DNA from: Bacteroidales bacterium UBA4772
GTDB lineage: Bacteria > Bacteroidota > Bacteroidia > Bacteroidales > VadinHA17
Length of the DNA: 64,000 bases
Direction of reading: 5' to 3'
NCBI GenBank assembly: GCA_002403305.1
Contig: DHHM01000013.1
Span: forward strand, 245,594-309,593
Under the pieces are notes generated by a model that ran no database searches, was not told the DNA's origin, and saw only the letters and a list, made by a program, of their open reading frames with translations. The position numbers and the translations under genes are program-made. This document shows positions 54,287 to 62,092 of the stretch, piece after piece. How positions within the stretch are numbered: position 1 is the stretch's first letter; each line of letters opens with the position of its first letter.

Positions 54287-56652
54287 TTAAGATCACTGTC
54301 GAAGTTGTAAATCTTACCTTGTTCCGTTTCCATCTCTATCATCCTGTCACCGTATGCCAGCCTTAATGGCGTACCGGAGAACGATGTAACCGTAATGACC
54401 TCAGCTACTGAATTATGCCATTCTATCCCAACCTCAAAGTTACCCCTGGCCTTAAGCCCGGTGACCTTACCTTCCGGCCAGGCGTCGGGCAGCGCGGGCA
54501 GGATTCGGATCACGCCGTTGTGGCTCTGCAGCATCATCTCCGCAATGCCTGCCGTGCCACCGAAGTTGCCGTCTATCTGGAACGGAGGATGGGTGTCAAA
54601 GAGGTTGGGCAGGGTAGACTTCTCAAGAAGCTGCCTCAGATGCCTGTAGCTTTCATTGCCGTCAAACAGGCGGGCGTAGAAGTTGATGATCCATGCCCTG
54701 CTCCAGCCTGTATGACCGCCGCCGTATTCAAGACGCCGCTCCAGCGTACGGCGCGCGGCAGCAAACAGCTCAGCTGTCTCCGGGGTGATCTGAGTGCCCG
54801 GATGGAGTGCAAAGAGGTGCGACATGTGCCGGTGACCCGGCTCGGCCTCCTCATACTCTTCGATCCACTCCATGATGGTGCCGTTTGATGCCACCATGTC
54901 CGGAGGAACCCTGTCAAGGATGAACTGCAGTGAATCGGCCCACTCACGGTCAACGCCAAGTATATCTGCAGCTTTACGGCAATTTCCCAGCAGTTCGCGT
55001 ATGATCTGGTTGTCCATCGTTGGTCCGTAGGTGAGCTTGAACTCCCTGCCCGAGACCGGATCAATGTAACTGTTTTCCGGTGAGTAGGAGGGGACTGTCA
55101 CCAGCCTGCCCTGTTTATCCTCAACAAGAAAACCGGATATAAACTCTGCGGCGCCCTTCATCACTGGGTAGGCCCTCTCGCGAAGATAAACCGTATCATT
55201 CGTAAATTCATAGTGTTCCCATAAAGGCAGGGTCATCCAGGCACCTCCCAGCGGGAACATACCCCAATAGACGCCGTCAAGCACTGCCGTCTTGCCGAAG
55301 GGGTCTGTTGTGTGATGCAAGGTCCACCCCTTCGCACCGTACATCTCACGGGCGGTGACGCTGCCTGGGACCGTAAGCTCCTCAATGAACCTGGTCAGCG
55401 GCATCACGGTTTCTCCCAGGTTGCAGACCTCCGCCGGCCAGTAGTTCATCTGCAGGTTTATGTTGGTGTGGTAGTCCGAGTTCCACGGGGCAAGCATATC
55501 CTTGTTCCATATGCCCTGCAGGTTGGCCGGCAACTGTGCCGGCTGGCGCGATGACCCCATCAGCAGGTACCTGCCATACTGAAAATATGTGGTTATAAGG
55601 CCCGGATCATCACCTCCTGCCCGGAATCTCCTCAGACGCTCATCAGTGGGTATGGTGTCAGCAGCAGGGTCACCGCCGAGCGACAGGCTCACACGGTTGA
55701 ATTTTTCCGAATGCTCCCCGATGTGTGATTCTCTCAGAAGCTTGAACGATTTCCATGATGCGGCGCTGATGGCTTCCATGCATCGCTTTCGAGGGTCGAT
55801 GGAACGGTCAAGGTCGAGATGGTCAATGTTGTAATCTGTGCATGCATTGAAAAAGAGCACCATCTCACTGCCGCCAGAGTATTTTAGAACTGAGTCTGCA
55901 GGGGTAAGGGTTCCATCACAGCTCATCACCATCAGTGAGGCGAAGAATTTCATGTGCTCTCCTGCCGGTCCCTTTGATGGGTCCTCTGCATCAATAACCT
56001 GTCCCTCCATGTCTATGCGGTTCTCCGTCACCGTGATGACAGCGTCCTGCGGGCGGGAGAGCGACAGAGACATATCAAGGCCTCCCTTACGCTGCGACTT
56101 CATTGAGATGACCATGATATCATCGGGAGCCGAGGCATAGACCTCATATTCGATCCGGCCGCCGTCCCTGAGGTAGCTGACACTGGCAATTCCTCTCTCC
56201 GGATCCAGCTCGCGGCGATAATCCGTTACCATACCGGCCGTATCTGCAAAACGAAAGTATATGTTGCCCAGTGTCTGGTATGACCTTGTCTTTCCCGGAA
56301 TGCCTGCCAGGTGCTTCTCGGCCAGATCATAGGCCTCAGGAATGTTCCCGTCAAGGATCAGTTTCCTGATCCTGGGCAGGTTCTCCAGCGCACCGGGATT
56401 ATTGTTTGGCACATTAATGCCTCCCCATAACGACTCCTCATTCACCTGGAGCCTTTCAACAGAGGGGTTGCCAAAGAGCATTGCCCCGAGACGGCCGTTG
56501 CCTACGGGCAGAGCTTCGGTCCACTCCCCGGCGGGTGTGTCATACCATAGCGTATACTCACTGCCGGACTTCTGATGCCGGCCGCATCCCGAAAGGGTTA
56601 GCACGATTACCGAAAGAGCCAGGAGGGCTTTCCGGCTTTCACTTCTCGTCAT
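54274..56652 (-). CDS. GH95 alpha-L-fucosidase/galactosidase lipoprotein
   Basis: A 792-residue lipoprotein (Cys in LTLSGC near 23). It holds the GH95 N-domain (WTEALPVGNGRLGAMLFG at 43-60, NEESLWGG), a beta-to-alpha linker, the (alpha/alpha)6 barrel with the catalytic segment GTIMEWIEEYEE...HRHMSHL (about 592-612), QIDGNFGGTAGIAEM near 695, and a C-terminal beta domain. It releases terminal alpha-1,2-fucose or L-galactose. It overlaps the neighbours at both ends (13-14 bp), so it is translationally coupled. Confidence 0.92.
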   Translation of the reverse strand: MTRSESRKALLALSVIVLTLSGCGRHQKSGSEYTLWYDTPAGEWTEALPVGNGRLGAMLFGNPSVERLQVNEESLWGGINVPNNNPGALENLPRIRKLILDGNIPEAYDLAEKHLAGIPGKTRSYQTLGNIYFRFADTAGMVTDYRRELDPERGIASVSYLRDGGRIEYEVYASAPDDIMVISMKSQRKGGLDMSLSLSRPQDAVITVTENRIDMEGQVIDAEDPSKGPAGEHMKFFASLMVMSCDGTLTPADSVLKYSGGSEMVLFFNACTDYNIDHLDLDRSIDPRKRCMEAISAASWKSFKLLRESHIGEHSEKFNRVSLSLGGDPAADTIPTDERLRRFRAGGDDPGLITTYFQYGRYLLMGSSRQPAQLPANLQGIWNKDMLAPWNSDYHTNINLQMNYWPAEVCNLGETVMPLTRFIEELTVPGSVTAREMYGAKGWTLHHTTDPFGKTAVLDGVYWGMFPLGGAWMTLPLWEHYEFTNDTVYLRERAYPVMKGAAEFISGFLVEDKQGRLVTVPSYSPENSYIDPVSGREFKLTYGPTMDNQIIRELLGNCRKAADILGVDREWADSLQFILDRVPPDMVASNGTIMEWIEEYEEAEPGHRHMSHLFALHPGTQITPETAELFAAARRTLERRLEYGGGHTGWSRAWIINFYARLFDGNESYRHLRQLLEKSTLPNLFDTHPPFQIDGNFGGTAGIAEMMLQSHNGVIRILPALPDAWPEGKVTGLKARGNFEVGIEWHNSVAEVITVTSFSGTPLRLAYGDRMIEMETEQGKIYNFDSDLKWTK

Positions 56653-57493
56653 GTGTCTTCAGCGTTTTCTGCTCCTGCAGTCTGTCGATCTTTATCTCCT
56701 CAATAGGTACAAACGTTTTGTCTGCACGCTCAGCAATATGAATGTTGCTACAGATACCCTTGAACATGATCTTGATGGTGTTCTCAACATTTTCTCTGAT
56801 AGGTTCCATGATCCAGGCAAACTCCTCGGGCCCGCTCTCCAGCGAACGCTCCGTCTGAAGCCTGATCTCCTCCTTAAGTTTCTCTGCCCTGTCTGCCAGG
56901 TCATCGCTGGTCATCCATCTCTTTGTGGCCAGTGGAAGCTGCCGCCGGTACTCAAGCGTCTCAAAAAACTCCCATTCCAGCTTCCTGTTGCCGAAGGAGA
57001 GAAACCTTGGATTGATGTTGGCAACAACGAGCTCATCACTCTCAGGTATATATTTAAACCTCAGCTCCTTCAGGTCGATACCGTATTTTGCCTTCAGCGA
57101 TACACTCAGGCTCCCGATAAACCTGATCTCCCTGTCAGCCGTCTGTTCCAGCTTATTTATGGTGCGCTTGAACCTGGTGTCAATCTCAAAGAGATTCATC
57201 TCAAGGATGCTCTTGATCTGAGTTATCTGAAAATGCCTCTCCTTCAGGAAAGCATTCTCTTCGATCAGCTTCTCATTAATCTTAACAAGATTCTGGTTCT
57301 TCTCCTCCAGTCTGCTGATGTTGTCTTCAAATTTCGAGACTTTAACGTTGAGCTGTATGAGCTGCTGTATGCCAAAGACAATGAGCCCGGCAGCAAGAAA
57401 TCCCGCGCCCCACAAAAGAAGCTTGTTCGCAAAAAGTATGATGGCAACCGCCAGCAAGACTATCACCAGGATGTAACTCTTCAGGTTGCTCAT
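56639..57493 (-). CDS. Membrane-anchored coiled-coil protein, unknown function
   Basis: About 284 residues: two close hydrophobic helices (about 4-23 and 26-44), then a coiled coil (about 50-85), a mixed alpha/beta middle, and charged helices at the end. No family recognised. Start at 57493 (MSNLKSY) fits the position of the promoter box. Overlaps the GH95 start by 14 bp, an odd partner for a fucosidase. Confidence 0.7.
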   Translation of the reverse strand: MSNLKSYILVIVLLAVAIILFANKLLLWGAGFLAAGLIVFGIQQLIQLNVKVSKFEDNISRLEEKNQNLVKINEKLIEENAFLKERHFQITQIKSILEMNLFEIDTRFKRTINKLEQTADREIRFIGSLSVSLKAKYGIDLKELRFKYIPESDELVVANINPRFLSFGNRKLEWEFFETLEYRRQLPLATKRWMTSDDLADRAEKLKEEIRLQTERSLESGPEEFAWIMEPIRENVENTIKIMFKGICSNIHIAERADKTFVPIEEIKIDRLQEQKTLKTHDEK

Positions 57494-57542
57494 TTTGAAT
57501 ATCGATCTCCTCATCAGCTCATTTTTATCCGGAAATATCCAC

Positions 57543-57562
57543 GGTACTTACGCTCTTGTACC
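57543..57562. promoter_or_regulatory. Small inverted repeat at the start of the coiled-coil/GH95 transcript
   Basis: Perfect 5-bp arms GGTAC/GTACC separated by 10 bp, just downstream of the promoter box at 57570-57577. Could be a half-site pair for a regulator of the fucosidase operon. Confidence 0.3.
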
Positions 57563-57569
57563 AATTCTG

Positions 57570-57577
57570 CAAATATA
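57570..57577 (-). promoter_or_regulatory. -7 promoter box for the coiled-coil/GH95/ICMT series
   Basis: Minus-strand TATATTTG, a perfect TAnnTTTG match, in the 78-bp gap after the HDAC gene. No clear -33 element. Confidence 0.5.
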
Positions 57578-57592
57578 CTCAAAGCTGTTGAA

Positions 57593-59341
57593 TTACTTAT
57601 TCTTAATGCCGTTACATGCCCTGTGGAAGCCGGTGAAGAATGCCCGTGCATTGCTTCCGAGCGACTGATTCCTGTACCCCCCCTCCTGTACTACAAGCGT
57701 CGGTAGCTTAAGCCCGCCAATCATCTCACCGTTTTGCCCGAAATCATCATGCCCGAAGCTCCACGTGCCGGTGGGATCACCCCTGGCAGGGTCGAGGCCG
57801 AGGGCAACTACCAGGTAGTCAGGCCTGTACCCGGTGATGATCTTCAGTGCTCTCCTGAGTGTCTTTCTGTACTGCTCTGCCGTCAGCCTTTCAGGTAACG
57901 GAAGATTGTGGTTATAACCCAACCCTTCACCTTCTCCTTTCTCCTCCTCAAACCCGGAAAAATAGGGGTAGGCAAATGAGGGGTGCCCGTGCAGTGAGAC
58001 AGTAAGAACATCACTTCTCCGGTAAAAGATATTCTGCTGCCCGTTGCCGTGATGATAATCGATGTCGAGAATGGCAACTCTGCCGTTTTTGCTCATGTGA
58101 TGGGCTGCAATGGCGCAGTTGTTGAAGTAACAGAAGCCTCCGAAGACCGACCTCTCCGTGTGATGTCCGGGCGGACGGGTGAGGACATATGCATACCTGG
58201 TGCCGGCAAGTATTTCGTCAGCAGCACTCATGGTGCAGTTTACGCCCCAGCGTGCAGCAAGAAAGGCATCCTGGTTGAGAGGGGTGAAGGTGTCAAAACA
58301 GTAATAGCCTGCCCGTACTGATAGCTCCTTTGGAGCCCGTGAGGCATATCTTATCGGGAAGACATAAGGGTAAACCGATTCGCCCCTGGGGATGCTCTGG
58401 CAAACCTTTTTGAAATAACTGTAGTAGTTGGGGTCATGCACCTCGAGGATATGCCTGTCAGGATACTCCCTGATCTTTCCCGTCCTGAACAGCCCGCTCT
58501 TGTCAAGTTCCTTCAGGATGCTTTTTACCCTTACGGGCGATTCAACATAGCCTCGCTCCCTGATGTGATGGATCGAGTGACGGTCATTGACGGCCAGCCA
58601 TATCTTCTTACCGGGAAGGTCAGACTGCGCACCGGCATTGCTTTTCCTCCGGCTGTACCGGGGAGGCCTGATAATCACCGGATCATCTGTAAAACTGTTA
58701 ATCACAGTATCGTTGTAAACGGCGCCGGAATAGTCTCCGTACTTCCTTTCCAGTATGGCCCTGACGATCTCACGGGCATTCTTGCACGACAGCGGTTCAC
58801 CTCTCCCAAGTCCGTCAAAGACAAGGTAAGGAGGGCAGTCGTCACCGGGTTTTACGGGCGTTGCGTACAGCGTGTTGTCTATGGGCCTGGCTCCGAAGCG
58901 CTCATAAAAAGCCAGACGCTTGCGGTTCTGCTGGAGTATCTCCGGATCGCTGCACAGCAACGGGTCGTCAGGAAGGCACTCAAAGAAAAGTCCCGTGGCA
59001 TCAAGCGAGCCGGCTTCCTCCCTCAGACGGTCATAGAGAGCACCTCCAAACCCTGATGACGGGGTGTCAGGCGATGAGGCTATGTAATCAAGATAACAGA
59101 ACTGAAGATCAGGCATGAAGTGAAGTACAGCACACGCCTTGACAGTCTCATGTATGTCCTCGGCGATGAAGATGGAGGTCTGGTACCTGTGCTTCAGCGG
59201 ATCAACCAGCTGCGAGTCAATTGCATTGATCTTCTCCTCCCGGACATCCGGGAACTGCTTCCTGAGGATCTCCCGGACAGCCTCGATCTTTCTTACATTA
59301 GCCTCATGATAGGGGTTGGTGATTTTTCTTATTCTTATCAT
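57593..59341 (-). CDS. GNAT acetyltransferase - histone-deacetylase-fold fusion
   Basis: A 582-residue two-domain protein. Residues about 1-165 look like a GNAT acetyltransferase (FIAEDIHETVKACAVLHF, LDYIASSPDTPSSGFGGALY with the acetyl-CoA loop). Residues about 250-582 are a class II-like HDAC/acetylpolyamine amidohydrolase: RPPGHHTE (389-396, the catalytic His pair), LDIDYHHGNG (425-434, zinc Asp and His), LGLDPARGDPTG near 540. It may remove and add acetyl groups on a small amine or a protein. The pairing is known in some bacteria but the substrate is unknown. Confidence 0.83.
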   Translation of the reverse strand: MIRIRKITNPYHEANVRKIEAVREILRKQFPDVREEKINAIDSQLVDPLKHRYQTSIFIAEDIHETVKACAVLHFMPDLQFCYLDYIASSPDTPSSGFGGALYDRLREEAGSLDATGLFFECLPDDPLLCSDPEILQQNRKRLAFYERFGARPIDNTLYATPVKPGDDCPPYLVFDGLGRGEPLSCKNAREIVRAILERKYGDYSGAVYNDTVINSFTDDPVIIRPPRYSRRKSNAGAQSDLPGKKIWLAVNDRHSIHHIRERGYVESPVRVKSILKELDKSGLFRTGKIREYPDRHILEVHDPNYYSYFKKVCQSIPRGESVYPYVFPIRYASRAPKELSVRAGYYCFDTFTPLNQDAFLAARWGVNCTMSAADEILAGTRYAYVLTRPPGHHTERSVFGGFCYFNNCAIAAHHMSKNGRVAILDIDYHHGNGQQNIFYRRSDVLTVSLHGHPSFAYPYFSGFEEEKGEGEGLGYNHNLPLPERLTAEQYRKTLRRALKIITGYRPDYLVVALGLDPARGDPTGTWSFGHDDFGQNGEMIGGLKLPTLVVQEGGYRNQSLGSNARAFFTGFHRACNGIKNK

Positions 59342-59361
59342 TTAGTTACCTGAATTTATCT

Positions 59362-59545
59362 GATGAAACCGGACTCAGACTGTGTTTTTGATACCCGTAA
59401 AATTCTTGCCATCATTCGGCTCGACGGGTGTTAGAACAATGGGCTGTCTGCTGGCTATCATTCGGCCGGACCGGTGTTATTTCAATATGTTGTCTGCACG
59501 CCATCATTCGGCTGGACCGGTGTTGGATACAAAGGCTATCTGCTT
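59362..59545 (-). repeat. 46-bp tandem repeat copying the 3' end of the TolB-like gene
   Basis: The gene's own end (from 59500 rightwards, coding SNTGPAE-stop) is followed downstream on the minus strand by copies at 59454-59499 and 59408-59453, and a faded fourth at 59362-59407 that still keeps GTGTTTTTGATAC against GTGTTGGATAC. Copies nearer the gene are better preserved. Confidence 0.85.
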
Positions 59546-60556
59546 TCCGTCAGGTGACCAGCCAGGGACATTGATGGTGCCCTGTCCGCCGTAAAGATAG
59601 GCGATTACTTCAGGTGTGCCTCCGCCAGCAGGCATAATAAAGATGATTGATTTATTATCCTCCTCTGCAACGTGATGGCTGATGCCCAGCATCTTCCCGT
59701 CAAATGACAGAACGTGGTCATTGTTGTTGCCGGTGGCAAAGCCTGAGTTAATCAGCTCCGGCTTTCCGGTTGCAAGGTCAAACCTGTAGAGAAGTCCTTC
59801 ACTGTTGTAGATCAGGTATTTGCCGTCAGGAGTCCAGTTAGGTGCCTGAATGGAGTTGGGAGCCTGGAAGACTACCCTGCGGTGACCGGTCTCCACATCC
59901 ATGATCTCAAGATTGCTTCCAAGGTAATCGCGGTAAGGCACCAGGCCGGACCATGCCGGTCTTGTTATCCGCACATTGGAAAAAACGGCGCTTTCGGTAA
60001 CGGTGTTGTCATGTGAGCAGACAAACAGGCCGGCATATACCTCCCCGGTCAGCGATGCCTGTCTGACAGCCACGGTCTCAAAAGGCCTTCCCCTGACGGC
60101 GGCGGAGAAAATGAACAGGTCGCCCTTCCGTTCAAGCTGAATGATGTCCGGGGCGACAACGGAAGACCTGCGCTCGGCAGTTTCACTACCGCAGGAAAAC
60201 CGGTATTGCAGCGAGGCCAGCCCGTCGTCGTGAACCGTGCCGCTGACGTGCGGTGAGCCTGTATCAAGGCTCCGGCGGATCATCCACCCGGCCTTCCGGT
60301 GGGCATGACTGCCCTCACCAATGAACCTGACGTCAGCACGCAGGATGAAATCGCCCTTCAGCTTCTTCCAGGCGAAATGAAACTGATCCTCACCGAACCA
60401 TATGTTGTCACCTGACCCGGTCAGGAGGTATTCCTGCCTCGCCGTAACGAATTCAGTTGAACCTTTGATCGCGCATCTTCCAATGTCACCGCTCTCGTCA
60501 AAGATGTTTCCTGAGTATTGCTGTGACCACAGGGGGCCTGATACCAACAGTGCCAT
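59504..60556 (-). pseudogene. TolB-like beta-propeller protein with an internal in-frame deletion and damaged signal peptide
   Basis: The first 200 residues form a jelly-roll module and the last part has PD40/TolB blades (APNWTPDGKYLIYNSEGLLYR, PGWSPDGKQIAF). In relatives as I know them a run of further blades lies between a first (V/I)PxGGGTP motif and the final GGxPxVIAYLYGGQGTINVP; here FIMPAGGGTPEVIAYLYGG joins them directly, removing roughly 190 residues. An ATG at 60593 starts MAIRII but shifts frame against the hydrophobic LLILIAMALLVSG, so the signal peptide is broken too. The product is unlikely to be exported as built. Confidence 0.7.
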
Positions 60557-60680
60557 CGCTATAAGAATTAGGAGTGATTATCCTGATTGCCATAATTGAC
60601 TAATTTGTTTGTTTGCCGCCCACACAATTTATTTTCTCTATACCACAGTCCTTGCCCTATCTCTTGGTAAGATCCGGGAT

Positions 60681-60703
60681 CTGTATGACGGGAGATCTCA
60701 TAC
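60681..60703. promoter_or_regulatory. Inverted repeat at the thioredoxin-like gene end
   Basis: Perfect 7-bp arms TGTATGA/TCATACA with a 9-base loop just past the redoxin stop (60698). No T-run, so terminator function is doubtful. Confidence 0.3.
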
Positions 60704-61279
60704 AAGATCGCAAGCCTCGGGCGGCATCCACTTTGCATCACGCCCTTCCCACTTGATGTTGCAGCCTATGGGATTGGTCACCGGCACCATGATCTCCCTG
60801 CCGGATGTCAGCTCCTCCAGCACCCTCTCAAGATCATTGACGGTCATGCGTGAGGTGTCACGCGGGGAGTCAACGCCCCTGCCTGTATAAACCAGCTCGC
60901 GATCACGATTGAAGACATAGAAGTGAGGGGTCTTCAGAGCTCCGTAGGCCTTTACCACCGACTGATCTTTGTCGTACAGGTATTTCCACGGAAACTTGTG
61001 ATCCTCCATACGTTTCACCATGTTGGGGAAACTGTCCTCGGGATAGGTGTTCTCACTGTTTGAATTTATTCCTACGAATACCACCCCGGCATCACTGAAT
61101 TTTTCTGCCGTGGCTCTGGTCACCTCGTCGGAGCCGATAACATACGGACAGTGATTACAGGTAAAAAATATTACCAGGTATGGGTGATCATCGAAGTCTG
61201 ACAGGCTGTATTCCCTGCCGTCAGTGGCCGGGAGCCTGAAATCCGGGGCCTTTTGGCCTGGATGAAGTGTGTAGCTCAT
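60698..61279 (-). CDS. Thioredoxin-fold redoxin (AhpC/TSA-like, CNHCP active site)
   Basis: A 193-residue thioredoxin-fold protein with PDFRLPATDGREYSLSDF at 11-28 and the CxxC-type active site in FFTCNHCPY (Cys at about 40 and 43). The C-terminus ends GCNIKWEGRDAKWMPPEAC, a typical Bacteroidetes family ending, so the length is normal. It would reduce or oxidise thiols in the cytoplasm. Its start overlaps the stop of the phosphodiester glycosidase gene (ATGA). Confidence 0.87.
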   Translation of the reverse strand: MSYTLHPGQKAPDFRLPATDGREYSLSDFDDHPYLVIFFTCNHCPYVIGSDEVTRATAEKFSDAGVVFVGINSNSENTYPEDSFPNMVKRMEDHKFPWKYLYDKDQSVVKAYGALKTPHFYVFNRDRELVYTGRGVDSPRDTSRMTVNDLERVLEELTSGREIMVPVTNPIGCNIKWEGRDAKWMPPEACDLV

Positions 61280-61923
61280 ATGTGTTGTTTTTTGTCATTT
61301 TGATTAAAACCCAGGTATCTTTTTACTGCCCGGACATTGTCAGCGAAATTATAATTTATTGCAGTTATCGTCAGTCTGTCTCTTACAAAAAGGATGCTCG
61401 GCACAGGCCTCTGTATCTCTCCTGAAGGCCTGTTAACCACCCCGTCGGTGCCCTCACCGGCATCTTCCCGCTCCGGATCCCAGGGAAGGATATCTGCAAC
61501 TTCACGTGTAGCAGTGAATACACCTGTGGCACGGATTCCGAATTCCCCTTCGTCCGTTACCGCAATGAGACTGTCATCAACCCTGACATAATGGACGTTG
61601 TAACCCTCTCGCATGTTGAAGAATGTGCCGTTGACAGCCGCCAGCACTCCTTCCTGCTGCGCAATTACACTCGTCGCCATCCTGGAGTCAGGAACGGCAA
61701 CCCCTAAGTCGAACGCGGCTGCCGAGGTGTCAATATCAACGACATAGATTGCCTGCACAGAACTGAAGAGTGAGTTATTGGCATACCTGAGGGTGACACC
61801 GTCAGACACGCTTTTAGATTGCCAGTCAACTTGTGACTGATCATCGTTGACGGCTCCCGGCTGACCCGGGAGGAGCAGTGTGGTCAGGGCTAAGACCAAA
61901 GTCAGGATGTTCCTTTTCATCAT
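61276..61923 (-). pseudogene. Phosphodiester glycosidase (NAGPA-type, DUF2233) with an internal deletion
   Basis: A 215-residue exported protein (signal peptide ending near LLLPGQPG). It starts with the NAGPA-family N-half: AAVNGTFFNMREGYNVHYVRVDDS near 94-117. It then jumps from ILPWDPERE to GVVNRPSGEIQRPVPSILFV, which is the final strand of the family. The missing middle normally holds the RHPRTA and NLDGGGS catalytic segments, so the enzyme should be inactive. The C-terminal 30 residues are unusual for the family. Overlaps the redoxin gene by 4 bp. Confidence 0.7.
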
Positions 61924-61958
61924 AATATAATTTTGATTTTAAGGGTATGATGGAACCA

Positions 61959-62011
61959 CACATAATTGTAAATTTTATTTATTCGTGTTTGTGATTGTGG
62001 TCAATTATGTG
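61959..62011. promoter_or_regulatory. Long-spaced inverted repeat between divergent genes
   Basis: Perfect 10-bp arms CACATAATTG (61959-61968) and CAATTATGTG (62002-62011) with 33 bp between. The spacing suits looping by one dimer per arm, regulating both divergent promoters. Confidence 0.45.
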
Positions 62012-62030
62012 GATTTCATATGGGATTTAT

Positions 62031-62061
62031 TTTTACGGTCCTGCATAGTTTCGTAACTTTA
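62031..62061 (+). promoter_or_regulatory. Bacteroidetes-type promoter for the beta-helix gene
   Basis: TTTT at 62031-62034 and TAACTTTA at 62054-62061, spaced 19 bp; one mismatch in each element. The ATG is at 62093. Confidence 0.45.
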
Positions 62062-62092
62062 GACAATCGGTTTCATCAATAAGTCATGTAAT

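Noticed and set aside
56651..57706. Plus-strand open frame of 351 codons
   Set aside because: Antisense to the membrane coiled-coil gene and the HDAC 3' end. The protein has no domain, and the minus-strand genes explain the region.
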